Source of the DNA: Bog-473 sp963726005
Lineage (GTDB): Bacteria > Actinomycetota > Acidimicrobiia > Acidimicrobiales > RAAP-2
Length of the DNA stretch: 64,000 nt
NCBI GenBank assembly: GCA_963726005.1
Contig: CAVSAT010000002.1
Location: 124,001 to 188,000 of the forward strand
Direction of reading: 5' to 3'
The notes under the pieces were generated by a model. That model was not told the origin of the DNA, searched no databases, and worked only from the letters and a program-made list of their open reading frames with translations. Both the position numbers and the translations under genes were made by a program. Numbering within the stretch: position 1 is the first letter of the stretch; every line of letters begins with the position of its first letter. This document shows positions 18,029-25,931 of this stretch, in pieces.

Positions 18029-18562
18029 TCAGGAGAGCGGTCCGCTGCGCAGGAGACGGACCATCTCGATGCCGGTCAGGGCCGCCTCGCGACCCTTGTT
18101 GGTGTCGTCCGCCTCCGAGCGCTCCAGTGCCTGCTCGAGCGTCTCGGTCGTCAAGACACCGAAGACGACCGGGATCCCGGTCGCCAACTGCACCCGTTGG
18201 ATCCCCGACGCGCACTCCCCCGCCACGAGGTCGTAGTGGCCGGTCTCGCCCCGGATGACGGCGCCGAAGCAGAGCACGGCGTCCACCTTGCCGGCGTGGG
18301 CGAAGGCCCGGGCGACGAGGGGTAGCTCGAAGGCGCCGGGTGCCCACGCCACCGTGATGTCGCGGCGGTCGGTGCCCGCCTCACCGAGTGCCTGGAGCGC
18401 CCCGTCGAGCAGGCGAAGCGTGACGCCGCCGTTGAAGAGGGCGCACGCCATCCCGAACCGCAGCCCCGTGCCGTTGTGCTCCCCGCGCAGGCTGGCGCCG
18501 ACCCGGGCCTGCACGTCGTCGAGGGCGCCGTCGGGTAGCGCGATCAACTCCGAACCGGCCAT
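18029..18562 (-). CDS. ribH: 6,7-dimethyl-8-ribityllumazine synthase
   Basis: Condenses the 4-carbon product of RibBA with the ribitylaminouracil made by RibD, giving lumazine, the penultimate riboflavin intermediate. The 177-residue protein has the signatures WAPGAFELPLVA, CFGAVIRGETGHYDLV (with catalytic His) and NKGREAALTGIEM. Last gene of ribD-ribBA-ribH, 18 nt after ribBA. No riboflavin synthase (ribE) gene is found in the operon or elsewhere in the window. Confidence 0.95.
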   Translation of the reverse strand: MAGSELIALPDGALDDVQARVGASLRGEHNGTGLRFGMACALFNGGVTLRLLDGALQALGEAGTDRRDITVAWAPGAFELPLVARAFAHAGKVDAVLCFGAVIRGETGHYDLVAGECASGIQRVQLATGIPVVFGVLTTETLEQALERSEADDTNKGREAALTGIEMVRLLRSGPLS

Positions 18563-18580
18563 CAGGCGCGCGCTGCGTCG

Positions 18581-19801
18581 TCACAGGACGTCGTCGAGGC
18601 CGTGCAGCAGGTGACCCATGCGCTCCCGCTTGGTGCGCAGGTACGCGATGTTCTCGGGGTTGGCCGAGGTCTGCAGCGGGACCCGCTCGGTGATATCGAG
18701 GCCGAAGCCTTCGAGACCGCCGTACTTCACCGGATTGTTCGTCATGAGGCGCATGGTGGTCACACCGAGGTCGACGAGCATCTGGGCGCCGATGCCGTAC
18801 TCGCGGCTGTCGACGGGCAGCCCCTGCTGCAGGTTGGCGTCGACGGTGTCGTGCCCCTCCTCCTGCAATTGGTAGGCCCGGATCTTGTGGCCGAGGCCGA
18901 TGCCCCGGCCCTCGTGGCCGCGCAGGTAGATGAGCACGCCCCGCCCCTCGCGCTCGATCAGGTCCAGTGCCGCCTGCAGCTGCGGCCCGCAGTCGCAGCG
19001 GAGGGAGCCGAACACGTCGCCGGTCAGGCATTCGGAGTGCACGCGCACCAGCACGTCCTCGGTTCCTGCCACATCGCCCATGACCAGCGCCAGGTGCTGC
19101 TCGTTGTCCAGCACCGACTCGTAGACGAAGGCGCGGTACTCCCGACCCTGCGCGGGGATGCGCGCCTCGGACACCAGGCGCACGAGCTTCTCGTTCTGAC
19201 GCCGGTAGCGGATCAGGTCCGCGATGGAGATGAGGGGGAGATCGTGCTTCTTGGCGAAGCGTTCCAGGTCGGGCAGCCGCGCCATCTCGGACTTGTCCTC
19301 GGTGACGATCTCGCAGAGGACTCCGGCCGGCGACAGTCCGGCGGCACGGCTCAAGTCGACGGTCGCCTCGGTGTGCCCGGCCCGCTTCAGCACGCCGCCG
19401 GCGCGGTAGCGCAGCGGGAAGATGTGCCCCGGGCGGTTGAGGTCGTTCGGCCGGGTGTTCGGGTCGATCAGCGCCGCGATGGTCGAGGCCCGGTCCGTGG
19501 CCGAGATGCCGGTGGTCGTCCCGTGCCGGGAGTCGACGCTCACGGTGAACGCCGTGCGCTGGGCCTCGGTGTTGGCCGTCACCATCAGGGGCAGGTCGAG
19601 GGCGTCGGCGCGCTCCGGCAACAACGGGACGCAGATGACGCCCGACGTGTGGGCCAGGAAGAACGCGATGTTCTCGGGCGTCGCCGCCTCGGCGGCCATG
19701 ACGAGGTCGCCCTCGTTCTCGCGGTCCTCGTCGTCGACGACGACGGCCATGCCGAGCCGGCCGATGGCGTCAATGGCCTCCTGCACCTCCGAGAAGCCCA
19801 T
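18581..19801 (-). CDS. ribBA: Bifunctional DHBP synthase / GTP cyclohydrolase II
   Basis: Supplies both riboflavin precursors: the N-terminal domain (residues 1-205) makes 3,4-dihydroxy-2-butanone 4-phosphate from ribulose 5-phosphate, and the C-terminal domain (210-406) opens GTP. Seen: VVVDDEDRENEGDLVMAAE with acidic metal ligands and HTEATVDLSRAAGLSPAGVL in the first half; the zinc site CLTGDVFGSLRCDCGPQL and LRGHEGRGIGLGHKIRAY in the second. Its start overlaps the ribD stop by 1 nt (shared A of TGATG). Full length. Confidence 0.96.
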   Translation of the reverse strand: MGFSEVQEAIDAIGRLGMAVVVDDEDRENEGDLVMAAEAATPENIAFFLAHTSGVICVPLLPERADALDLPLMVTANTEAQRTAFTVSVDSRHGTTTGISATDRASTIAALIDPNTRPNDLNRPGHIFPLRYRAGGVLKRAGHTEATVDLSRAAGLSPAGVLCEIVTEDKSEMARLPDLERFAKKHDLPLISIADLIRYRRQNEKLVRLVSEARIPAQGREYRAFVYESVLDNEQHLALVMGDVAGTEDVLVRVHSECLTGDVFGSLRCDCGPQLQAALDLIEREGRGVLIYLRGHEGRGIGLGHKIRAYQLQEEGHDTVDANLQQGLPVDSREYGIGAQMLVDLGVTTMRLMTNNPVKYGGLEGFGLDITERVPLQTSANPENIAYLRTKRERMGHLLHGLDDVL

Positions 19802-20799
19802 CAGGCCGCCACCTCCACGCGCAGATCATCTCCGAGCTTCTCGACTGACACCAACCTGCCTCTCCACACGTCCCCAATTGTGCCAGCCCCGGGGCCCGCG
19901 AAAAGCGGGCGTCCGTCGTCGCCCCCGAAGAACACGGGCGCAAGGTAGAGGACGTACCGGTCCACCAGGCCGGCGGCATGGAAGTCATGGGCCACTGTCG
20001 CCCCGCCCTCGACCAGCAGCTGGAGGACCCCGCGCCGCCCGAGCTCGGCCAGGACATCGGTCAGGTCGCCGGTCAGCTCGAGGGCCGGCCGCACCCGGGC
20101 GTCCGCCGGCGCTTGGCCCAGGACGACCCGCAGCGGCTGGGCGTGGTCGACCCCGTCGTCCAACCGGACGGTGAGCGCGGGGTCGTCCGTCCGGACGGTT
20201 GCCGCCCCCACCAGGACGGCATCGGAGCGGGCCCGCAGCAGGTGCGCGTCCTGGCGGGCGGCTTCGCCCGTGATCCAGCGGCTGGTGCCGTCGGGGGCGG
20301 CGGTGCGGGCGTCGAGGCTGGCCGCCATCTTGAGCACCACCCACGGGTGCCCCGTGGTGCGGTGCTTGAGGTACGGGGCAAGCTGCTCGGCGACCTCTTC
20401 CGCCGCCACTCCGACCGTGACCTCAATCCCCGCGTCACGCAACGCGGCGATACCTCGACCGGCCACCAGCGGATCGGGGTCCTCCACGCCGATCACGACC
20501 CTGCCCACACCCGCCGCGATGATGGCGTCGGTGCAGGCCGGCGTCCGCCCCTGGTGGGCGCACGGCTCGAGCGTCGCGTAGAGCGTGGCGCCGCTCGCCA
20601 GCGGGCCCGCGGCGGCGAGCGCATTGGCCTCGGCGTGCGGGCCGCCCGGTGGATCGGTGGCGCCCTCGAACGTCGTCGGGGCCGCCGTGGCGCCCGGCGG
20701 GGGGACGATCACGGAGCCCACCCACGGGTTCGGTGCGGTGGCCGAGCGGACCGCCGCGGCCAGCGCCATCGCCCGGCGCATGTGCTCCGCATCGTCCAT
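19801..20799 (-). CDS. ribD: Riboflavin-specific deaminase / reductase
   Basis: Deaminates the pyrimidine product of GTP cyclohydrolase II and reduces its ribose. The N-terminal cytidine-deaminase-like domain (1-145) has the zinc motif GGPHAEANAL and LEPCAHQGRTPACTDAI; the C-terminal DHFR-like reductase domain (150-332) has VVLKMAASLDARTAAPDG and LLVEGGATVAHDFHAAGLVD. 332 residues, normal. First gene of the rib operon, about 40 nt after the predicted transcription start; no FMN riboswitch fits in that short leader. Confidence 0.95.
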   Translation of the reverse strand: MDDAEHMRRAMALAAAVRSATAPNPWVGSVIVPPPGATAAPTTFEGATDPPGGPHAEANALAAAGPLASGATLYATLEPCAHQGRTPACTDAIIAAGVGRVVIGVEDPDPLVAGRGIAALRDAGIEVTVGVAAEEVAEQLAPYLKHRTTGHPWVVLKMAASLDARTAAPDGTSRWITGEAARQDAHLLRARSDAVLVGAATVRTDDPALTVRLDDGVDHAQPLRVVLGQAPADARVRPALELTGDLTDVLAELGRRGVLQLLVEGGATVAHDFHAAGLVDRYVLYLAPVFFGGDDGRPLFAGPGAGTIGDVWRGRLVSVEKLGDDLRVEVAA

Positions 20800-20844
20800 G
20801 GGTCACATCCTCGTGCGGGGTGGATCCCCTGCCCTGTCCTGTGA

Positions 20845-20873
20845 ATTATAGAACACGTTTCAGTTTCTGTCGA
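20845..20873 (-). promoter_or_regulatory. Near-consensus sigma-70 promoter of ribD operon
   Basis: -35 TCGACA (20868-20873, 5 of 6), 17-bp spacer, -10 TATAAT (20845-20850, 6 of 6), reading toward ribD. This is the best vegetative promoter in the window. The predicted start, near 20838, leaves about 40 nt of leader before the ribD ATG. Confidence 0.85.
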
Positions 20874-20892
20874 GAGTGCCTGGTCAGAGAGC

Positions 20893-21570
20893 TCAGCTGT
20901 TCTCGAGCACGTCGAGCAGACCGGTGACGTCGGCGATGATCGCCGTGTGCGGCGCCGCGGCCAGCGTGGCCTCGTCGTGGGCGCCGCTGAGCACGCCGAC
21001 GACCGCGCCGGCACCCGCCGCCGAACCGGCCTCGAGGTCGCTCACGGTGTCCCCCACGACGGCGACCGTGAGCGGTTCCGCCACCCCCAGCCGCGCCATC
21101 GCTCCGAGGACCAGGTCGGGTGCCGGGCGGCCCCGGCCCACATCGGCCGGCGAGAGCGCCAGGTCGATCTCGGCGCGCCAGCCCAAGGCGCCGAGCAGCG
21201 CGTCCCGGGTGGAGGGGGCGAATCCGGTGGTGAGGCACACCTTGACGCCACGGGTGCGGAGACTGCGCAGCACCCCGAGGGCGCCGGGCATCTCCGTCAC
21301 GTCACCGGAGGCCACGAACGCCTCGTAGGACGCGGCGAAGTCTTCGGTCGCCCGCCGCGCCGCGGCGGGCTCCAGGAGCGCTGCGAACACGTCGGACTTG
21401 GACCATCCCATGGTCTCGCGCACGAACGCCTGGGCCCTCTCGTCCTCCCCGCTCCCCGGTGCCACCCCGGCCGCCGCCAGCGCCGCGGTGAACGCCGCTT
21501 CGACAGCGCCGTCGTCGCGCACGGTCGTGCCCGCCATATCGAGGCAGGCGAGGGTGAAGGGCCCGATCAC
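20893..21570 (-). CDS. Phosphonatase-like HAD hydrolase
   Basis: HAD-superfamily protein of 225 residues. Motif I is CLDMAGTTVRDDGAVE (nucleophile Asp with the MAGTT variant seen in phosphonatase-like enzymes), motif II is TTGFAPSTRDALL, and motif IV is VAVVGDTVSDLEAGSAAGAG. Its GTG start overlaps the stop of the FAD oxidoreductase (GTGA). This exact pair is a recurring neighbourhood in which roles in aminophosphonate breakdown (C-P bond hydrolysis after amine oxidation) have been proposed. The phosphonate link is from family context; no transporter is present here. Confidence 0.8.
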   Translation of the reverse strand: MIGPFTLACLDMAGTTVRDDGAVEAAFTAALAAAGVAPGSGEDERAQAFVRETMGWSKSDVFAALLEPAAARRATEDFAASYEAFVASGDVTEMPGALGVLRSLRTRGVKVCLTTGFAPSTRDALLGALGWRAEIDLALSPADVGRGRPAPDLVLGAMARLGVAEPLTVAVVGDTVSDLEAGSAAGAGAVVGVLSGAHDEATLAAAPHTAIIADVTGLLDVLENS

Positions 21571-22700
21571 GCGACGATCTCGGCCGCGGCCAGCGTGTCC
21601 GCCGCGATGGCCGGCGCGCAGGTCATGCCGCGCCCACCCGGCCCGGTGACCATCCACACGCCCGGTCGGATCTCCTCGCGCAGGCACACCCCGCCGTCGG
21701 TACACTGGGCGTACACACCCTCCCAGCGACGGCGCACCGGCGGAAGTTGCGCGCCGAGGATCCTTCCCGCCCGGACCAGGAGCTCCTGCGTGGGGTCCTC
21801 GCACAGGGCGAAGTCGAACGGCTCCTCGTAGGCGTGGGTGTCGCCGATGGTCAGACCCCCGTCGGGGCGTTGGACCAAAAGCAGCTGCAGGTGGTGCGCT
21901 GCCGCGAGGGCGTCCTGCTCCCCGAGCCGGGTCAGTGGCGCGACCTCGTAGGCGGGGTAGTAGCGCAGCGTGTCCGCATCGGCCAGGGAGGTCGTCAGGC
22001 GAGCGGCGAACGGAGCCGTCTCGAACATCTGGAGCCTGACGCGCCGCAGTCGCGACCCCTGCGGGGCGGTCCCGGGGAGCTGGTCGTAGGACGCACCCGT
22101 GGCGACGACCGCGAGGTCCGCCTCCCAGCGGGTGCCCGACGTGTCGACGAGGGCGCGTGGCTCGGCCGTTACGATGCGGCAGCGCGGGTGGAAGCGGTAG
22201 CGGTCCGGTGCCCGCGCCGTCAGGTACGCCCGCAGCGCGCCGAGGGCGAGGCGCGGCTCGACGACGGCGTCCTGCGCGCAGTACAGCGCGCCCGCGATGT
22301 CCCCTCGTACCGCAGGATTGCAGGCCCGCACCTCGTCCGGCTCGAGCGCGGACACGCCGCGTGCGGCGGCGTCGGGGTGGCGAGCGAACGCCTCCATCAC
22401 GGCGCGCTCGTCGGCGGTGCAGGCCACGGTGAGCGAGCCCGCGGGGCGGAATCCCACGCCCGGTACCGCGGTGCCGATCTCCTCCCAGCGGCGGCGGGCC
22501 CGGAGAGCGACATCGAGCTCGGCGCCCGAGCGCCGGCCGCTCACCCACACCAGCCCGAAGTTGCGTATGGAGGCGCCGGAAGGGGCCGGCTCGGCCTCGA
22601 GGTGCTCCACCGTGAAGCCGGCCTCGACGAGCTCGAGGGCGTGCCAGGCCCCGAGGATGCCGCCGCCTGCCACGATGGCTCGCGCGCCGGTACGGCTCAT
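21567..22700 (-). CDS. FAD-dependent oxidoreductase (TIGR03364-type, DAO family)
   Basis: A 377-residue D-amino-acid-oxidase-family flavoenzyme. The Rossmann motif is IVAGGGILGAWHALELVEAGF (residues 8-28), the substrate-side region is RNFGLVWVSG, and the C-terminal FAD-contacting segment is GPGGRGMTCAPAIAADTL. Its coupling to the adjacent phosphonatase-like HAD gene matches the clade thought to oxidise 2-aminoethylphosphonate-like amines, delivering the aldehyde to the HAD enzyme. Substrate and product are inferred from gene pairing only. Confidence 0.8.
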   Translation of the reverse strand: MSRTGARAIVAGGGILGAWHALELVEAGFTVEHLEAEPAPSGASIRNFGLVWVSGRRSGAELDVALRARRRWEEIGTAVPGVGFRPAGSLTVACTADERAVMEAFARHPDAAARGVSALEPDEVRACNPAVRGDIAGALYCAQDAVVEPRLALGALRAYLTARAPDRYRFHPRCRIVTAEPRALVDTSGTRWEADLAVVATGASYDQLPGTAPQGSRLRRVRLQMFETAPFAARLTTSLADADTLRYYPAYEVAPLTRLGEQDALAAAHHLQLLLVQRPDGGLTIGDTHAYEEPFDFALCEDPTQELLVRAGRILGAQLPPVRRRWEGVYAQCTDGGVCLREEIRPGVWMVTGPGGRGMTCAPAIAADTLAAAEIVA

Positions 22701-22763
22701 CGCCGGGTGGGCATCACGAGGCGACGTTGCGGGCGTGCGCCGATCGATCTGGTACGCACCCGC

Positions 22764-22797
22764 CTCGGGCTCGGGCCTGCTCTCGGGCTCGGGCTCG
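22764..22797. repeat. Degenerate CTCGGG repeat in rpe downstream region
   Basis: Four to five copies of a CTCGGG-type hexamer lie in the 126-bp gap between rpe and the FAD oxidoreductase gene. No gene or conserved site is recognisable in that gap. Confidence 0.7.
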
Positions 22798-22826
22798 CGG
22801 GACGCCGGCGCCCGACCGGCCGGCCG

Positions 22827-23522
22827 TCACCGTGCGGCGGCCGCCGCACGCACCGACGCACGAATGGCGTCGGCAGCCTCCCAGGGCCGCTCGTGCCCGA
22901 AGATGGCGCTGCCCGCCACGAAGACGTTCGCACCGGCGGCGGCGGCGACCGGGCCCGTCGTGATGTCGATCCCACCGTCGACCTCGATGTCGAGTGCCAG
23001 CTCGCTCGCCTCGACCTCGGCGCGGGCCTCTGCCACCTTCGGCATGACGTCCGCGATGAAGCTCTGGCCTCCGAACCCGGGGAACACCGTCATGCACAAC
23101 AAGAGGTCGAGATCACGCAGGTACGGTCGCACGGCGTCAAACGGGGTGTCGGGGTTGAGCGCCAGTCCGGCCCGCAGTCCGAGGCTCCGCATCTGGGCGA
23201 TCAGCTCGGCGGTGCCCCCCACCTCGACGTGGACCGTGCACCCGTCCGCTCCCGCGTTCGCAAAGTCCTGCAGGTACCGGCCGGGGTCGGTCATCATCAG
23301 GTGACAATCGAAGAACAGTGGCGTGTGCCGGCGCAGCGAGGCCACGACCGGCGGCCCGATCGTGACGTTGGGGACGAAGTGCCCGTCCATGACGTCGACG
23401 TGGAGCCAGTCGGCCGACGGGGCCACCTCACCCACCTGTTCGGCGAGCATCCCGAAATCGGCCGACAGAAGCGACGGCGCGACGCGGAGGTCTCCGAACT
23501 TCCCTGGGTCGTGGCCTTGCAT
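22827..23522 (-). CDS. rpe: Ribulose-phosphate 3-epimerase
   Basis: Interconverts ribulose 5-phosphate and xylulose 5-phosphate in the pentose phosphate pathway; ribulose 5-phosphate also feeds RibBA. TIM barrel of 231 residues with VAPSLLSADFGML, the metal-site segment HVDVMDGHFVPNVTIGP, the phosphate-side MTVFPGFGGQSF and the catalytic Asp in IEVDGGIDITTGP. ATG at 23522 adds about 13 residues before the conserved start. Follows the methyltransferase gene by 35 nt. Confidence 0.95.
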   Translation of the reverse strand: MQGHDPGKFGDLRVAPSLLSADFGMLAEQVGEVAPSADWLHVDVMDGHFVPNVTIGPPVVASLRRHTPLFFDCHLMMTDPGRYLQDFANAGADGCTVHVEVGGTAELIAQMRSLGLRAGLALNPDTPFDAVRPYLRDLDLLLCMTVFPGFGGQSFIADVMPKVAEARAEVEASELALDIEVDGGIDITTGPVAAAAGANVFVAGSAIFGHERPWEAADAIRASVRAAAAAR

Positions 23523-23557
23523 CGACGGCCCTCCCTGCCTACGGCCCGCGTCGTCGC

Positions 23558-24364
23558 TCAGCTGAAACGCGCCCAGCACAGGATGCGCTTGAACCCGTAG
23601 AAGTATGGCTCGCGCTCCCCGAGCTCCTCGATCAGCCGCTCCCGGTAGCGCTCCACGAAGGCGTCGAACATCTCCGGGCTGAGCCGCTTGCGGTACGGCG
23701 TCAATAGGGTGCCCATGACCCACTCGACCACCTCGCCGGTCGACTCCAGCTCGTGGCCGTAGACCTCCATGCGTACGACCTGTTCCTTGGCCCCGAGCTC
23801 GTAGAGCAGGTCGGCATACAGCTCGGGCGAGAGCACGAAGCGCCCACGATCCTCGGGGACGTCCCCGTAGAGCGCATCGATGAAGGGGGGCTCGTTGGCC
23901 ACTTGCTGCGCCAACAGGTGAGAGGGGTGGCGGTAGTTGGCCGGCACCTGGAAGGCGAGCTGCCCGTTCTCGCCCAGCGCGGTGCGCATGCGAGCCAGGA
24001 GGTACAGATGGTCGTCGACCCACTGGAGCGAGGCGTTGGCAAAGACGAGATCGAGCCCTTCGTCGAGCCAGGTCGCAATGTCCCCCGACGCGAACGAGAG
24101 GCCCGGGACGTCGGCGTGCGCGGCCTGGGCTCGTGCCAGCATTGCCGGTGACGCGTCGATACCGACCGTCTCGTCGGCCTCCGATGTCTCGTGCAGGATC
24201 TTGGTCAGGTCGCCGGTGCCGCATCCGAGATCGACGACGCGCCCGCCGGGCACGGGGCCACAGAGACGTAAGAGATCGTCGAACGGTTGCTGACGCTCCG
24301 CACGGAACTGCTCGTACTGGTCGGGGCTCCACCCGTCGATCGGCGTCACAGTCACTGCTCTCAT
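23558..24364 (-). CDS. SAM-dependent methyltransferase, trans-aconitate methyltransferase-like
   Basis: A 268-residue class I methyltransferase. Motif I is VVDLGCGTGDLTKIL (SAM binding, near residue 43), the acidic end of beta 2 is VGIDASPAMLARA, and ANASLQWVDDHLYLLARM is the post-I/motif IV block typical of the Tam (trans-aconitate) and malonyl-ACP methyltransferase branch. The C-terminal LTPYRKRLSPEMFDAFVERYRERL also fits Tam. Begins 2 nt after the fmt stop, so it is probably co-transcribed with fmt. The substrate is not certain. Confidence 0.78.
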   Translation of the reverse strand: MRAVTVTPIDGWSPDQYEQFRAERQQPFDDLLRLCGPVPGGRVVDLGCGTGDLTKILHETSEADETVGIDASPAMLARAQAAHADVPGLSFASGDIATWLDEGLDLVFANASLQWVDDHLYLLARMRTALGENGQLAFQVPANYRHPSHLLAQQVANEPPFIDALYGDVPEDRGRFVLSPELYADLLYELGAKEQVVRMEVYGHELESTGEVVEWVMGTLLTPYRKRLSPEMFDAFVERYRERLIEELGEREPYFYGFKRILCWARFS

Positions 24365-24366
24365 GT

Positions 24367-25254
24367 CTAGTCCGTCCCGAGGCGCTCGCCCGTAGCGGGC
24401 CGTACGCCACGTAACCACTCGTCGGCTGACATGGGCGAACGACTCTCCGGCTGCACCCTGCGCAGGACGAGGGTGCCGTCGCCGGTCGCCACCTGGGGGC
24501 CGTCGAGCGAGCCGGACGGTCCGACGCTCACGCCGGACCCGATCTCGCCCACGGCGGCCTCGAGCACGGTCAGCCGCTTGCCACGGAACGTCGTCCAGGC
24601 CCGGCCCAGCCGCACGACGCGCGCGAGCTGCGTGGCGGCCCGGGCCCAATCGAGGTGGAGATCCTCCTTCGAGATCTTGTCCGCGACGGTGACCTCGCCG
24701 CGCTGGGGAACAGGAATCGGCAAGCCCGACACTCCGTTGGCCAGGTTCTCGACGAGCAGCGCGCTGCCGACCGCGACCAGTTGCTCCCTCAGCTCGGCCA
24801 GCGTCACCTCGTCGTCGAGCGGCACCGACCGCGCCGCGTAGACGGGACCCGAGTCGAGCCCCTCCTCCACCTTCATCAGGCTGACACCGGTCTCGCGGTC
24901 GCCCGCGAGGATGGCCCGCTCGACCGGCGCCGCGCCGCGCCAGCGTGGGAGCACGGAGAAGTGCAGGTTCACCATCGGCACGGCGTCGAGGAGCCGGGCC
25001 GGGATGATCCGGCCGAACGCGACGACCACGCCGAGGTCCACCCCCGCCGTCGCGAGGTCGTCCATGTCGTGGGTGACCGCGATGCCGAGCTCGGTGGCCG
25101 CCTGTTTGACCGGGCTCGGCGTCGTCTCGGTGCCGCGACCGCGCCGACGATCGGCCCTGGTGACGCAGAGGGTGACCTCGTGGCCGGCCTCCACGAGTGC
25201 GCGCAGCGGTGGGACGGCCAGTTCGGGGGTGCCGAGATACGCCAGGCGGTTCAC
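24367..25254 (-). CDS. fmt: Methionyl-tRNA formyltransferase
   Basis: Formylates initiator Met-tRNA with 10-formyl-THF. The N-terminal catalytic domain (1-185) has YLGTPELAVPPLRAL, the core NLHFSVLPRWRGAAPVERA with the catalytic Asn/His, and SLMKVEEGLDSGPVY. The C-terminal OB domain follows (RVVRLGRAWTTFRGKRLTV). 295 residues, slightly short. It starts at GTG 6 nt after TACGGT and sits downstream of def, which has its own promoter. Confidence 0.95.
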   Translation of the reverse strand: MNRLAYLGTPELAVPPLRALVEAGHEVTLCVTRADRRRGRGTETTPSPVKQAATELGIAVTHDMDDLATAGVDLGVVVAFGRIIPARLLDAVPMVNLHFSVLPRWRGAAPVERAILAGDRETGVSLMKVEEGLDSGPVYAARSVPLDDEVTLAELREQLVAVGSALLVENLANGVSGLPIPVPQRGEVTVADKISKEDLHLDWARAATQLARVVRLGRAWTTFRGKRLTVLEAAVGEIGSGVSVGPSGSLDGPQVATGDGTLVLRRVQPESRSPMSADEWLRGVRPATGERLGTD

Positions 25255-25260
25255 CCGCTC

Positions 25261-25266
25261 ACCGTA
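25261..25266 (-). promoter_or_regulatory. Putative leaderless -10 of fmt (TACGGT)
   Basis: TACGGT lies 6 nt before the fmt GTG in the 86-bp def-fmt gap. The spacing matches other starts here; no clear -35. Confidence 0.45.
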
Positions 25267-25340
25267 GGACAGAGGCGGTGACGGCGGAGTGGCGGATGGT
25301 TGGCCAGTCGGGGTCTGTCGGCGGTGTCAGCGCCCGCGGG

Positions 25341-25874
25341 TCAAAGCGAGAACAGTTTGGAGAGCCCGTCGGGATCGGATGGGGCCAGGTCGAGCGTGCG
25401 ACTCCGCAGGATCCGGAGCGCCTCCTTGCGCTGGTCCTCATTGAGGCGCTCCACGAGCAAGATGCCGTCGAGATGATCGATCTCGTGCTGGAACACACGA
25501 CCCTCCAACTCGGTGGCCTCGATGGAGACCTCGTTCCCGTCGAGGTCGAGGCCCACCAGGTGCACGGCGTTGGGACGCACGATCTCCCAACTGAGCCCAG
25601 GGACCGAGAGGCAGCCTTCGTCGAAGACCCACTGCCCCTCGCTCTCCACGATGCGCGGGTTGATGATGGTGCGGGCTCCCTCGCCCACGTCATAGACGAA
25701 GATGCGGCGCTGCACGCCCACCTGGTTGGCCGCCAGGCCGGTGCCGGGGGCGGCGTACATGGTCTCGATCATGGAATCGACCAGGCTGGCCACTGATCCA
25801 TCGATGTCCTCGACGTCGCGGGCGCGCTCCTTCAGCACGGGGTCGCCGTATTGACGGATGGTGAGGCCGGGCAC
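25341..25874 (-). CDS. def: Peptide deformylase
   Basis: Metal hydrolase removing the N-formyl group placed by Fmt. All three motifs are present: GTGLAANQVGV (motif 1), EGCLSVPG (motif 2, Cys metal ligand) and VFQHEIDHLDGILLVER (motif 3, HExxH). 177 residues. GTG start with TAGGAT 6 nt upstream, so probably leaderless. Encoded just before fmt, its functional partner. Confidence 0.96.
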   Translation of the reverse strand: MPGLTIRQYGDPVLKERARDVEDIDGSVASLVDSMIETMYAAPGTGLAANQVGVQRRIFVYDVGEGARTIINPRIVESEGQWVFDEGCLSVPGLSWEIVRPNAVHLVGLDLDGNEVSIEATELEGRVFQHEIDHLDGILLVERLNEDQRKEALRILRSRTLDLAPSDPDGLSKLFSL

Positions 25875-25880
25875 GGCACC

Positions 25881-25886
25881 ATCCTA
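25881..25886 (-). promoter_or_regulatory. Putative leaderless -10 of def (TAGGAT)
   Basis: TAGGAT is 6 nt before the def GTG, in the 57-bp gap after priA. No clear -35. Confidence 0.5.
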
Positions 25887-25931
25887 CCGGGGAGGCCTTC
25901 ACGGCCCGGCCCGGCGGACCGCCCGAGTGCC

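Noticed and set aside
18581..20799. FMN riboswitch before the rib operon
   Set aside because: Only about 40 nt lie between the predicted transcript start and the ribD ATG, and no aptamer-like sequence is visible.
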